Below are positions 1 to 8,378 of a stretch of DNA of 64,000 nt, piece after piece. The stretch covers positions 124,001-188,000 of the forward strand of contig NZ_JTJW01000003.1 in the NCBI RefSeq assembly GCF_000805385.1. The letters run 5' to 3'. The notes below the pieces were generated by a model that saw only the letters and a program-made list of their open reading frames with translations, did no database searches and was not told the DNA's origin. The translations under genes were made by a program, and so were the position numbers. This stretch comes from Mycolicibacterium setense (GTDB lineage: Bacteria; Actinomycetota; Actinomycetes; Mycobacteriales; Mycobacteriaceae). The number at the start of each line of letters is the position of its first letter. Position 1 is the first letter of the stretch.

Positions 1-84
1 GACATAGGCCGCGAGGCCGGCATGTTCACTGTCGACAGTGATCTCGTAGTGGCGTGCTTCGGGAATGTTGCGGACTTCAGCCAT
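1..84 (-). CDS. GNAT-like N-acetyltransferase, N-terminal fragment
   Basis: The reverse strand opens with an ATG at 84-82 and stays open to the window edge. It encodes 28 residues beginning MAEVRNIPEARHYEITVD and continuing EHAGLAAYV. This beginning resembles small YjdJ-type (COG2388) GNAT acetyltransferases, which start with a short strand carrying 'YEI..DG..AG...Y'. Only the first strands are visible; the acetyl-CoA loop lies outside the window. It diverges from the MFS gene with about 40 bases between starts. The family call rests on a short fragment and is tentative. Confidence 0.5.
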   Translation of the reverse strand, partial: MAEVRNIPEARHYEITVDSEHAGLAAYV

Positions 85-124
85 GTCCTCACTATGCCGC
101 AGTGGCACTGGCACGATCAGTGGG

Positions 125-1711
125 ATGGCGGACCGAGCAACGTCGACGTGGGCGCCGTTGGCGTCGCCGATCTACCGGGCGCTGTGGATCGCACAGTTCG
201 TCTCCAATCTGGGGACGTGGATGCAGACGGTGGGCGCCCAGTGGATGTTGGTCGGGGATCCGCGGGCCCCGGTGCTGGTGCCGTTGGTGCAGACCGCCAC
301 CACGCTGCCGGTGATGCTGCTGGCCCTGCCGTCGGGCGTGCTCGCGGATCTGGTCGACCGGCGCCGGTTGCTGCTGGCCACCCAGGGCGCCATGGCCGCC
401 GGGGTGGCGGCGCTCGCGACGCTGACCGGTGCCGGGCTGGCCACCCCGACTGTGCTGCTCACCCTGCTGTTCCTGATCGGCTGTGGGCAGGCGCTGACGG
501 CGCCGGCCTGGCAGGCGATCCAGCCGGATCTGGTTCCCCGCGAACAGATCCCAGCTGCCGCCGCGTTGGGCAGCATGAGTATGAACGGTGCTCGAGCCAT
601 CGGTCCGGCGATCGCCGGAGCATTGGTGTCACTGTCGGGTCCGACGCTGGTGTTCGCGCTCAACGCGGTGTCGTTCGCCGGGATCGTCGTGGTGCTGCTG
701 CTCTGGCGTCGCCCCGCCGCTGAACAGTTGTTGCCCGCCGAGCGGCCGCTGGCCGCGCTCGGCGCCGGCGGCCGATTCATTCGCAGGTCGCCGATCATCA
801 GGCGGATTCTGCTGCGGGCGGTGCTGTTCATCGCGCCGGGCAGCGCGCTGTGGGGCCTGCTCGCGGTGGTTGCGGACAGGCAGCTGGGGTTGTCCTCGTC
901 CGGCTACGGGCTGCTGTTGGGTGCGCTGGGGGTGGGGGCCGTGCTCGGCGCCCTCGTCCTGGGCCGATTGCAGTCCGTCGTCGGACTGAACACGTTGTTG
1001 ATCGTCGCGGCGCTCGGATTTTCCGGTGCCACAGCGGTTTTGGCACTCGTCCACAACTTCGGAGTCGTTCTGGTGGCCCTCGTCCTCGGCGGCGCATCCT
1101 GGTTGTTGGCGCTGTCCACTCTCAACGCGTCCATGCAGTTGAGTCTGCCCGCGTGGGTCCGGGCCCGTGGGCTGTCGGTGTACCAGTTGACCTTCATGGG
1201 CGGGCAGGCCATCGGGTCCCTGGTGTGGGGTCTGGTCGCCGGTGCCGCCGGCACCGTCACCGCACTGCTGATCAGCGCGGCCCTGCTGGTGTTCTGCGCT
1301 GTGTCGGACTGGTGGTGGCCGTTGCACGCTCGCACCGGCGATCTGGATCTGACCCCGTCGGCGCACTGGCCCGAACCCGCCCTGGTGTTCGAGCCCGAGC
1401 CACCAGACGGCCCGGTCCTGGTGTTGACCTCTTACCGGGTGGAGCCCGAACACGAGAGCGAGTTCTTCGCTGCCATGGGGGTGTTGGGCCGGTCGCGGCA
1501 GCGCACCGGGGCCACCCAATGGCGGTTGTTCCGCGCTGTGGAGCGCGAACGCGTGTTCGTCGAGGCGTTCGTGGTGCGGTCCTGGGATGAGCATGTCCGA
1601 CAGCACCGCACCCGGCTGACGGGCAACGACCTGGCCATCGAGCAGGCGGTCGAGCGGTGGGTCGAGGGCGAGCCCGTCTCGCACCACCTGATCGCGGTGA
1701 AGACTCCTTGA
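125..1711 (+). CDS. MFS transporter (EntS/MFS_3 type) with a C-terminal ABM-like domain
   Basis: The protein is about 528 residues with twelve predicted hydrophobic segments, and belongs to the MFS_3 (enterobactin-exporter-like) group. The N-terminal 'IYRALWIAQFVSNLGTWMQ' and 'PAWQAIQPDLVPREQIPAA' segments are typical of it. The last 100 or so residues ('YRVEPEHESEFFAAM' to 'WDEHVRQHRTRLT') are soluble and look like an antibiotic-biosynthesis-monooxygenase-like ferredoxin fold, a known extension in this family. The substrate is unknown. I chose the ATG at 125 (MADRAT); upstream in-frame ATGs at 65 and 83 would run into the divergent gene. The stop at 1709-1711 directly abuts a palindromic regulatory region for the next gene. 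Confidence 0.8.
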   Translation: MADRATSTWAPLASPIYRALWIAQFVSNLGTWMQTVGAQWMLVGDPRAPVLVPLVQTATTLPVMLLALPSGVLADLVDRRRLLLATQGAMAAGVAALATLTGAGLATPTVLLTLLFLIGCGQALTAPAWQAIQPDLVPREQIPAAAALGSMSMNGARAIGPAIAGALVSLSGPTLVFALNAVSFAGIVVVLLLWRRPAAEQLLPAERPLAALGAGGRFIRRSPIIRRILLRAVLFIAPGSALWGLLAVVADRQLGLSSSGYGLLLGALGVGAVLGALVLGRLQSVVGLNTLLIVAALGFSGATAVLALVHNFGVVLVALVLGGASWLLALSTLNASMQLSLPAWVRARGLSVYQLTFMGGQAIGSLVWGLVAGAAGTVTALLISAALLVFCAVSDWWWPLHARTGDLDLTPSAHWPEPALVFEPEPPDGPVLVLTSYRVEPEHESEFFAAMGVLGRSRQRTGATQWRLFRAVERERVFVEAFVVRSWDEHVRQHRTRLTGNDLAIEQAVERWVEGEPVSHHLIAVKTP

Positions 1712-1712
1712 C

Positions 1713-1728
1713 TGTGAGGCCGATCACA
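1713..1728. promoter_or_regulatory. Consensus CRP-type binding site
   Basis: TGTGA-GGCCGA-TCACA matches exactly the CRP consensus TGTGA-N6-TCACA recognised by mycobacterial Crp (Rv3676 family). The symmetry extends to a 7-base arm on each side (1711-1730). It begins two bases after the MFS stop. It lies just upstream of a TAGTAT -10 candidate (1730-1735) for the tetR-R2lox operon. That placement, between the -35 and -10 regions, would favour repression (inference). Confidence 0.6.
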
Positions 1729-1731
1729 GTA

Positions 1732-1750
1732 GTATGACCAGTGGTCATAC
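1732..1750. promoter_or_regulatory. Perfect palindromic TetR-type operator before tetR
   Basis: GTATGACCA-G-TGGTCATAC is a perfect 9+1+9 inverted repeat. It overlaps the TAGTAT -10 candidate at 1730-1735 and the likely start of transcription, 15 bases before the tetR ATG. This is the standard position for autorepression by the adjacent TetR protein. Confidence 0.65.
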
Positions 1751-1765
1751 AGGCTGGAGAGTCAT

Positions 1766-2431
1766 ATGCCGACAGTCACCTGGGCACGTTTGGATCCCGC
1801 TCGCAGAGCTGCGGTGGTGGATGCCGCCGAGGCGGAATTCGGGGCGCATGGGTACTCCCGCGGCAGCCTGAACGTCATCGCGCGTAAAGCCGGTGTCGCG
1901 AAAGGCAGCCTGTTCCAGTACTTCGCGGACAAGCGCGATCTGTACGCCTTCATCGCCGACATCGGCAGCCAGCGCGTGCGTGCGTACATGGAGGAACGCA
2001 TCCGCGCCCTCGATTCGAGCCGCCCGTTCTTCGAGTTCCTCACCGACCTGCTCGACGATTGGGTGGCCTACTTCGCCGACCACCCGCAGGACCGCTCGCT
2101 GCACGCCGCGGCGAGCTTCGAGGTGGACACGGATGCCCGCGTCAGCGTGCGCACGGTGATCCACCGTCACTATCTCGAGGTGCTGCGCCCGCTGGTCCGG
2201 GACGCGCAGAACCGGGGTGACCTGCGGGCGGACGCCGATACGGACGCGTTGTTGTCGCTGCTGTTGATGATCATTCCGCACCTGGCGCTCGCGCCCTATG
2301 TGCGCGGCATGGATCCGGTTCTCGGCCTCGATGAGCCGACCCCGGAACAACCGGCACTGGCCGTACGCCGCCTCGTCGGGGTGTTGTCGGCCGCATTCTC
2401 AGCCTCTGATCAACCAGTCCGCCAGACCTGA
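1766..2431 (+). CDS. TetR family regulator (Rv0232-like)
   Basis: This 221-residue protein has an N-terminal TetR helix-turn-helix at about residues 15-60 ('[22 protein letters not shown]', then '[15 protein letters not shown]'). The rest is an all-helical ligand-binding domain. Together with the next gene it reproduces the M. tuberculosis Rv0232-Rv0233 pair, so the likely job is control of the R2-like oxidase operon. A GGAGAG ribosome-binding site precedes the ATG. A perfect palindrome and a CRP consensus site lie directly upstream. The stop codon shares bases with the Shine-Dalgarno of the next gene, so the two are cotranscribed. The ligand is unknown. Confidence 0.85.
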   Translation: MPTVTWARLDPARRAAVVDAAEAEFGAHGYSRGSLNVIARKAGVAKGSLFQYFADKRDLYAFIADIGSQRVRAYMEERIRALDSSRPFFEFLTDLLDDWVAYFADHPQDRSLHAAASFEVDTDARVSVRTVIHRHYLEVLRPLVRDAQNRGDLRADADTDALLSLLLMIIPHLALAPYVRGMDPVLGLDEPTPEQPALAVRRLVGVLSAAFSASDQPVRQT

Positions 2432-2445
2432 GGAGGTCAATTCCC

Positions 2446-3387
2446 ATGTCTCACACAAAGTTCGGTTCGCTGGCCAAAGGCGGTCTCAATTGGGACAGTG
2501 TGCCGTTGCGGTTGTTCGCGGGAGGGAACGCCAAGTTCTGGAACCCGGCCGATATCGACTTTTCGCGTGACCGGGCGGACTGGGAGGCGCTGACGGATCG
2601 GGAACGCGAGTACGCCACCCGGCTGTGCGCCGAGTTCATCGCGGGCGAGGAAGCCGTCACCAAGGACATCCAGCCGTTCATGACTGCGATGCGGGCGGAG
2701 GGCCGCCTGGGCGACGAGATGTACCTGACGCAGTTCGCCTTCGAGGAGGCCAAACACACGCAGGTGTTCCGGATGTGGCTCGACGCCGTCGGCGTCACAG
2801 ATGATCTGCACAACTACTTCGACGAGTTGCCGGCGTACCGGCAGGTGTTCTACGAGGAGCTGCCTGCGTCGCTCGAAGCGTTGTACGCCGACCCGTCGCC
2901 GGCCGCCCAGGTGCGGGCATCGGTGACCTACAACCACATCGTCGAAGGAATGCTCGCGCTCACGGGATACTATGCGTGGCACAAGATTTGCGTCGACCGG
3001 GGGATCCTGCCCGGCATGCAGGAGCTGGTCCGGCGGATCGGGGATGACGAACGCCGCCACATGGCATGGGGCACCTTCACCTGCCGGCGTCACATCGCGG
3101 CCGACGACGCCAACTGGGCGGTTTTCGAGGAGCGGATGAACGAGCTCATCCCGCTGGCGCTGCGGCTCACCGAAGAGGGATTTGCCCTCTACGCACCGGA
3201 CATCCCGTTCGGCTTGGTGCAGGAAGAGTTCATGCAGTATTCCGCGGACAAGGGCATGCGCCGGTTCGGCACCATCAGCAGCGCCAGAGGCCGGCCGCTC
3301 GAGGAGATCGATCTCGACTACTCGCCACTCACGCTGGAGGACACCTTCGCCGACGAGGACGCAAAGGCCCTGGCGGCCACGGCCTGA
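2446..3387 (+). CDS. R2-like ligand-binding oxidase (R2lox; Rv0233-like)
   Basis: This 313-residue ferritin-like protein is often mislabelled ribonucleotide reductase R2 (nrdB). All ligands of the Mn/Fe cofactor known from Rv0233 are present at the same numbers: E68, E101, H104, E167, E202 and H205. V71 and Y162, which form the Val-Tyr ether cross-link in R2lox, are also conserved. The cofactor oxidises a bound long-chain fatty-acid-like ligand; the physiological substrate is not established. AGGAGG at 2431-2436 overlaps the tetR stop and gives a strong start at the ATG 2446. Its tight coupling to a TetR regulator suggests induction by a lipid or xenobiotic. Confidence 0.92.
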   Translation: MSHTKFGSLAKGGLNWDSVPLRLFAGGNAKFWNPADIDFSRDRADWEALTDREREYATRLCAEFIAGEEAVTKDIQPFMTAMRAEGRLGDEMYLTQFAFEEAKHTQVFRMWLDAVGVTDDLHNYFDELPAYRQVFYEELPASLEALYADPSPAAQVRASVTYNHIVEGMLALTGYYAWHKICVDRGILPGMQELVRRIGDDERRHMAWGTFTCRRHIAADDANWAVFEERMNELIPLALRLTEEGFALYAPDIPFGLVQEEFMQYSADKGMRRFGTISSARGRPLEEIDLDYSPLTLEDTFADEDAKALAATA

Positions 3388-3780
3388 TCCCGCCGAGGCC
3401 ACGGATTCCGAGGGGTTCTGGCGGGTTTCCGGCGGGTTTCCGACGAGTTTGCCGCAAAAACCGCCACAACCCGCAGGGGCGACGTGGATGCGGGACGTCG
3501 GAACCACGGACAATGCGGTGTCGGCGAACCCCTCCGCCGCCGACACCGCACGCCGTACGCACCATTTAATGCGCAACCACGCGAACACAGCTAACTCCGA
3601 AGAGTCGGCCGTAAACTGACGTGCAGTTACTGCATCCAGTCGGGCGCCATCCTGGTCCGCTTCCTGTCATCCCCCACGCAGCAAAGCGAATTCCGGGACT
3701 GCGCCCCGCGTGCCGGTACCGTAAGTACCGCATACCCGTGTTGTCAACCGCTACACGGAAGGATTCGGCGCAGGCCCAGC
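3388..3780. other. Intergenic region between R2lox and aftD
   Basis: This 393-base stretch separates two convergent genes. I find no convincing coding region. It contains a perfect 12-bp hairpin (3515-3549), two copies of GGCGGGTTTCC in tandem near 3420-3438, and a short inverted repeat CGGTAC-CGTAA-GTACCG at 3714-3730. In M. tuberculosis gabD1 and Rv0235c occupy this position; both are absent here. Confidence 0.6.
3515..3549. terminator. Hairpin after R2lox
   Basis: A perfect 12-bp stem (GCGGTGTCGGCG / CGCCGACACCGC) encloses an 11-base loop. There is no T-run, as is usual in mycobacteria. The position between convergent R2lox and aftD fits a bidirectional terminator. Confidence 0.45.
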
Positions 3781-6700
3781 TCAGCCGGGTTTCGATGTTG
3801 GCTCAGGAGTTTGCTGAGGCGTGATCGTCGATGCGGCGACGAACGTGACGGACAGGAGCGCGAGGAACTGCACCCACGGCGAGTGTCCGACATAGCCGTC
3901 CACCGACCGCCACGGGTATTGACTCAGCGTCGCCCCCGCGAGGATGAACCCGCCCGCCGCCACTGCCACGGTCAGCCGCTCGCGCCAGATGACGCGATCG
4001 CGCAACAGGTAGCGCAACCCGACCGCGGCGCCGGCGACCAGTAGTCCCGGCAGGCCGGAGATGGCCGTGCCGACGGCGAGCACCGCGGCACCGACGAGCA
4101 TGGGGGCCGGCTGCCATGTCCGCACCGGTTCGAGATCCGGACCGCGCCGCCGGGCCGGCCACAGTGCCAGCAACGCCAGCACCGGCAGCAGCGCGAGCCC
4201 GCCGATCAACCCGATGCGGTAGGGCCGGTTCGACGGGAAGGAGAGTGTCACGGGACCGTCCGACCCGGCCGGGATAATCCAGCCCTGCTGCCATCCGTTG
4301 ACCTTCACCGGGGTGAGCGCGATCCCGTCGGCGTTGCGGGCGACCCAGCCGGGATTCACGCTCTCGGGCACCACCAGCACCCGGGCATCGGACGACGGCG
4401 GCACCTGCACCTGGCGACGATCCGCCGACCACACCGGGGTGTCGACGGGAGTTGTTGTCGCCGTGCGCAGTTGGGTGGCGGCCGGGGTATTCAGCACCAC
4501 ACCGTCGACGACGAATGCCGAGCCCGGGCTGACCAGGAGCTCCTGCTGACCCGCGGGCAGGGAGATCGGGCCGGTCCGGCATGGGCGAGCCGCAATCGGA
4601 GCGCTGTCGAGCAGCGCGCCCACCGTGGTCTGCACCGAGGTCTGAACGAACTGCCCGGCGACGCCGATGATCGGACCCTGCCCGCACGGAAGTGACACCG
4701 TCCGTTTGCGATTGGCGGCGGAGTCGGCCGCGGCGATGGGCTTGCCGCGGACGTCCAGGGCGGTCAGTTCGGCCAAACCGGGTGGCTTGAGCTGGTCGAA
4801 GCCCAGAGAGGTGCGGTCGATGATGTCGTTCCAGCCCAACAACGACACGGTGATGGTGTCGGTCACCCGCGGTTTGAGCTTCGCGGTCTGTACATCACCG
4901 TTGCCGGTCAGCTTGTGTACCTGTGGACCGTCGCCGAGGTCGATCGACACCAGCGTCGGGTGCGCGGGCGGTTCGTTGGCACCGGGATCGATGCGCAGCG
5001 CGCCCACTTCGGTCGGCGCGGGCAATTTCAGGGTCAGCGTGGGCGGGGCCTTGAACTGAACAACGCGTTGCGGCGCGGTCCAGGACGTTCGCGGGTCACC
5101 GTCGGTGGCGGCGAATGACGAGCCGAGCACATCGATCGGGTCGGCGTCACCGGAAGCGCGCGTGGTCCCGGGTTGGGCGACCAGATCGGCCAGCTTGGGT
5201 CCCTGGCGCGACCGGATCCACACCGTCGGCTCGACCTCGGTGGGGGCGGGCACCGACAGCGTGCGGCTCAGGTTGACGGGCTCCTCGGAGGCCAGGGCCA
5301 ACGCCGCGGCGCACCGCACCCCGACCGGACTGTCGGCGCAGCCAGACCGGCCCAGCAGCTCGGTGCCCAGATCCCATTGTGCGACAACGGAATCCGCAGG
5401 TGGTGAGGGCACCTCGACCGTATGCCGCAGATTGATGGGGTGCGCGAATCCCGACGCGTCGTACTTGGTGACGGACAGGTCGGTGATGCCGAACTGCACC
5501 CCGGCGGAACCGTCGTCGGTGGCGACCGCGGTCACCCGTACCCACGGCGTCTCGCCGACCGGCAGCGGCACGGTCAACTGCTGGCCTGCGGTGTCGAAAC
5601 GCAGGCTGCTGGTGCCGGTGGCGGTGGCCACCTCGATGCGGCGCACCTGAGCACCGACCGCCGTCGCGCTGGGGGTGATGGTCAGCGTGGCGTTGGTGAC
5701 CGGATGGTCGAAATCGACCTGCAGCCACTGGCCGACGGCGGCCTGCAGGGCGTTGGACACCCACGATGTCGAACCGTCGCTGTCGACGGCCGCCGCGGGC
5801 CCGGTGGCCGGCGCGACGTTGGGCAGGGCGGTGGAGTCCGCCGCGGAACTCGACACCGATATCCGTCCGCCGTTCCACTTGCCGTAGACCGGCGCGGCCC
5901 CGTCGGAGGGATAGTCCTGGACCCGATTGTGGGTGTGCCGCGCGTCCTCGGGCGCGCGGATCGCCGACGCGTGGTCGTCGACGCGGCCGTAGTCGATCTC
6001 TCGTGCCGTCGGGGTGTCGGTGACGATCAACCCGGCGGATCCGTCCGGTTGGACGGGCAGCCCGGCCCGCTGGGCGTCGGCGGTCAGCAGCATCGGCCCC
6101 AGCGGAGCCTTGCCGACCAGGCGTCGGCGTTCGTCCAGACGCAGCAGCGCCTCGGGAGCACCGGCCACCCGGGTCATCGCGTCGGCGTCGACGAGGTAGG
6201 GCGCGGCCGGGTTGGTTCCGCCGGTTTCGACGCGGTAGATCTCGACGGAGGGATATCGCGGACGCAGGCCGCTGTCGGCCACGAAGCCCTCCAACATCCC
6301 CGGTCCAACCGGGTCACCGAACTCGGCCACCTTGGTCAGTCCGGGGGACCCTTCGATCGATCGGTGCACCAAAACGGGGCGGGCCGACCGGGACACGTCG
6401 GGATCGAGGTCGTTGCGCACCACAACGTAAGAAATGCCTTGCCGCGCAAGGCTGTCGGCAAGTCCGGGGGAGGGCCGGCCTGCGGCGAACAACCGCTGCA
6501 CCGAATCCAGGGCGCGAATCGTCTCCGGCGGTGTCAGCGGTATCGAATCCCGAACGCCCCACGGGCTGGATCCGAGTACCTGCAACGGTTCGTCGTGGCT
6601 GTTGCCCCAGGTCTGGGTGGCGAACGGGGCGCCGGGCGCGACCAGCACCCGGCCCCGCTCGGTGCCGATCCCCGGGTCGCTGCGCTCCTGCCCGCCGGTG

Positions 6701-8100
6701 CCGATCCCCGGGTCGCCGCGCTCCTGCCCGCCGGTGTTGTGCTCGTCAAGCCAGGCCGCGGTGTCGTGCCAGTACTGCGGAATCGCGGTGAACGTTCCGG
6801 CCGGGGCGATGCGGCCCGTCCAGGCGATCGAGGTTCCGGCTGCCATGGCTGCGAGCACCACGATGGCCACCGCGATCCGCTTGTCGCGCTCGGGCCGGGC
6901 GAACGCCCGCACCCATACCGGCAGAGGTGCGCTGCCCGGCAACGGAATCCGGCCGAGCAGATGGGCCACGCCCAGTGCCAGTGGCAGTCGCAATATCGGA
7001 TCGAGCTTGGCCAGGTTGCGCAGCGGGGTGCCGGTTCCGTCCAGGAAGTCTTGAACGGCGGTCCCGATCGGGGAGCCCAGCCCGCCGGAGTAGCCCAGGC
7101 CCAGCAGCACCACACCGATCAACAGCATGGTGATCAACCGGCCCCGCGCGGGCATCGAGCGCAGTGCGAGCCCGGCCAACCCCGCGGCGGCCACCAGGGT
7201 GGTCGCCAGCACCGCCACCGTGCTCGTCACGAGCGAGGCCGCGGCAGTCGCGGTAGGTGCCACGAAGGGCGTCCAGGTGTGGGTGCCGCGCAGCATCTCG
7301 GTCAGCGACATCCACTGTGTGGTGACGCCGGAGGATTCGATGAAGTCCAGGAACGGTGGGCTGATCCGGCCCAGCAGCACCAGCGCCACCACCCACCATG
7401 TGACGGCCAGCGCGCCGCACAGTGCCCACCAGGCGGTGAATCGCCACCACAACCGGTTCGGCCGGTGGCAGGCCCACCAGATGATCGCGGCCAGGCAACC
7501 GGTCAGTGTGGCGACCGCGTTCACCGCACCCATCAGGGCTACCGCGCCCGCGGACCGGGCGGCCATGAGCCGCAGATTGTGCTGTCCACGCAGCGCAAGG
7601 ATGACCGGCAGCAGCACCCACGGTGCCAGCATCATCGGCAACGTCTCCGACGAGATCGCGCCGAGGGTGGTCAGCACGCGCGGTGACAGCGTGAACGCCA
7701 GCGCACCGAGGATCCGGGAGGTGGTACTGCCGATGCCCAGGGCTTCGGCGACGCGCAGAAACCCCCAGAAGCCGACCGTCAACAGCAGTGCCCACCACAA
7801 GCGCTGGGTCACCCAGCCGGGAATTCCGAGCAGGTCACCGGCGAGGAAGAAGGTGCCGTGGGGGAAGAGGTAGCCGTAGGCCTGGTTCTGCGCCTGCCCG
7901 AACGGCAGATCGCTGTTCCAGAGATTGAACGCGCGCGCCAGGAACCTCAGCGGATTCGCGGTGAGGTCGAGCTTCGTATCGGGTGATATCTCTCCGGGCG
8001 ACTGGGCGAAAGTCAGGAGCAGTGTCGCGGCGGCGACCACCCACAACCAGCGCCGCGACAGTGGCGAGTCAGATGCCCGCCGCGTCAGCGGCACATCCAA
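3781..8100 (-). CDS. aftD: Arabinofuranosyltransferase AftD
   Basis: This very large GT-C membrane glycosyltransferase has about 1,439 residues, close to the roughly 1,400 of M. tuberculosis AftD (Rv0236c). It adds alpha-arabinofuranosyl residues from decaprenyl-phospho-arabinose to arabinogalactan and lipoarabinomannan on the outer face of the membrane. The N-terminal third holds the multi-spanning catalytic part (first segment 'WLWVVAAATLLLTFA', then the acidic loop 'SPDTKLDLTANP'). A long periplasmic part follows with discoidin-like carbohydrate-binding folds ('ATGPAAAVDSDGSTSWVSN', 'TDGDPRTSWTAP'). Membrane segments return at the C terminus. The first codon is TTG at 8100-8098, with an in-frame GTG at 8094; either is possible. 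It lies 1 base after the DUF2613 stop, so it is probably translationally coupled. An in-frame 36-base tandem duplication lies near 6.7 kb. Confidence 0.93.
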   Translation of the reverse strand: MDVPLTRRASDSPLSRRWLWVVAAATLLLTFAQSPGEISPDTKLDLTANPLRFLARAFNLWNSDLPFGQAQNQAYGYLFPHGTFFLAGDLLGIPGWVTQRLWWALLLTVGFWGFLRVAEALGIGSTTSRILGALAFTLSPRVLTTLGAISSETLPMMLAPWVLLPVILALRGQHNLRLMAARSAGAVALMGAVNAVATLTGCLAAIIWWACHRPNRLWWRFTAWWALCGALAVTWWVVALVLLGRISPPFLDFIESSGVTTQWMSLTEMLRGTHTWTPFVAPTATAAASLVTSTVAVLATTLVAAAGLAGLALRSMPARGRLITMLLIGVVLLGLGYSGGLGSPIGTAVQDFLDGTGTPLRNLAKLDPILRLPLALGVAHLLGRIPLPGSAPLPVWVRAFARPERDKRIAVAIVVLAAMAAGTSIAWTGRIAPAGTFTAIPQYWHDTAAWLDEHNTGGQERGDPGIGTGGQERSDPGIGTERGRVLVAPGAPFATQTWGNSHDEPLQVLGSSPWGVRDSIPLTPPETIRALDSVQRLFAAGRPSPGLADSLARQGISYVVVRNDLDPDVSRSARPVLVHRSIEGSPGLTKVAEFGDPVGPGMLEGFVADSGLRPRYPSVEIYRVETGGTNPAAPYLVDADAMTRVAGAPEALLRLDERRRLVGKAPLGPMLLTADAQRAGLPVQPDGSAGLIVTDTPTAREIDYGRVDDHASAIRAPEDARHTHNRVQDYPSDGAAPVYGKWNGGRISVSSSAADSTALPNVAPATGPAAAVDSDGSTSWVSNALQAAVGQWLQVDFDHPVTNATLTITPSATAVGAQVRRIEVATATGTSSLRFDTAGQQLTVPLPVGETPWVRVTAVATDDGSAGVQFGITDLSVTKYDASGFAHPINLRHTVEVPSPPADSVVAQWDLGTELLGRSGCADSPVGVRCAAALALASEEPVNLSRTLSVPAPTEVEPTVWIRSRQGPKLADLVAQPGTTRASGDADPIDVLGSSFAATDGDPRTSWTAPQRVVQFKAPPTLTLKLPAPTEVGALRIDPGANEPPAHPTLVSIDLGDGPQVHKLTGNGDVQTAKLKPRVTDTITVSLLGWNDIIDRTSLGFDQLKPPGLAELTALDVRGKPIAAADSAANRKRTVSLPCGQGPIIGVAGQFVQTSVQTTVGALLDSAPIAARPCRTGPISLPAGQQELLVSPGSAFVVDGVVLNTPAATQLRTATTTPVDTPVWSADRRQVQVPPSSDARVLVVPESVNPGWVARNADGIALTPVKVNGWQQGWIIPAGSDGPVTLSFPSNRPYRIGLIGGLALLPVLALLALWPARRRGPDLEPVRTWQPAPMLVGAAVLAVGTAISGLPGLLVAGAAVGLRYLLRDRVIWRERLTVAVAAGGFILAGATLSQYPWRSVDGYVGHSPWVQFLALLSVTFVAASTITPQQTPEPTSKPG
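6661..6732. repeat. 36-bp tandem duplication inside aftD
   Basis: Two adjacent 36-base units (6661-6696 and 6697-6732) differ at one base. In the protein they give GGQERGDPGIGT followed by GGQERSDPGIGT, an insertion in a periplasmic loop. The length is a multiple of three, so the frame is kept. Confidence 0.85.
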
Positions 8101-8101
8101 G

Positions 8102-8275
8102 CTAGGACCGGTCGCCGTACTCGACCCTGTTGAGCACCGATGACGCAGGGTCGCCCGCCTGCAGCGGAGGCTTCGTGTCCTGCTGCACCATCAACGTCAC
8201 ACCGAAGACGGCAGCCGCCCCCAACAGCAGGCCGACGACAATGCTGGCCGCGGAGGGAACGACAAACCGGTTCAC
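8102..8275 (-). CDS. DUF2613 small membrane protein (Rv0236A-like)
   Basis: This 57-residue protein starts with GTG at 8275-8273 and ends with TAG at 8104-8102. It begins VNRFVVPSAASIVVGLLLGA, a single N-terminal membrane or signal-anchor segment. A short exported tail ending VLNRVEYGDRS follows. This is the DUF2613 family, represented by Rv0236A directly upstream of aftD in M. tuberculosis. The family's function is unknown; its constant pairing with aftD suggests a role with the arabinosyltransferase. A TAGGTT hexamer ends 7 bases before the GTG, so the aftD transcript probably starts leaderless here. The stop is one base from the TTG start of aftD. Confidence 0.85.
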   Translation of the reverse strand: MNRFVVPSAASIVVGLLLGAAAVFGVTLMVQQDTKPPLQAGDPASSVLNRVEYGDRS

Positions 8276-8281
8276 CCGGCC

Positions 8282-8287
8282 AACCTA
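8282..8287 (-). promoter_or_regulatory. Candidate -10 (TAGGTT) for DUF2613-aftD, leaderless spacing
   Basis: TAGGTT on the reverse strand fits TANNNT and ends 7 bases upstream of the GTG at 8275, the spacing at which transcription starts on the first base of the start codon. Confidence 0.4.
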
Positions 8288-8378
8288 ACATGGAGACCCC
8301 CGGAATCCGTGCGAGGCGGACATCGATCGACACGCGGAGAATCGATTACCGCGTGCTCAGCGGCTAAGGTCGGGGCCC

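Noticed and set aside
2446..3387. Ribonucleotide reductase beta subunit
   Set aside because: V71/Y162 and the ligand pattern are those of R2lox; it lacks the usual R2 context with a large subunit.
3621..3824. Small gene in the R2lox-aftD gap
   Set aside because: It runs into the aftD coding end, has no ribosome-binding site and shows no protein-like features.
5422..7686. A 754-codon open frame on the plus strand, antisense to aftD
   Set aside because: High-GC shadow frame: composition is Arg/Gly/His/Gln-rich with no domain, while the opposite strand encodes AftD.
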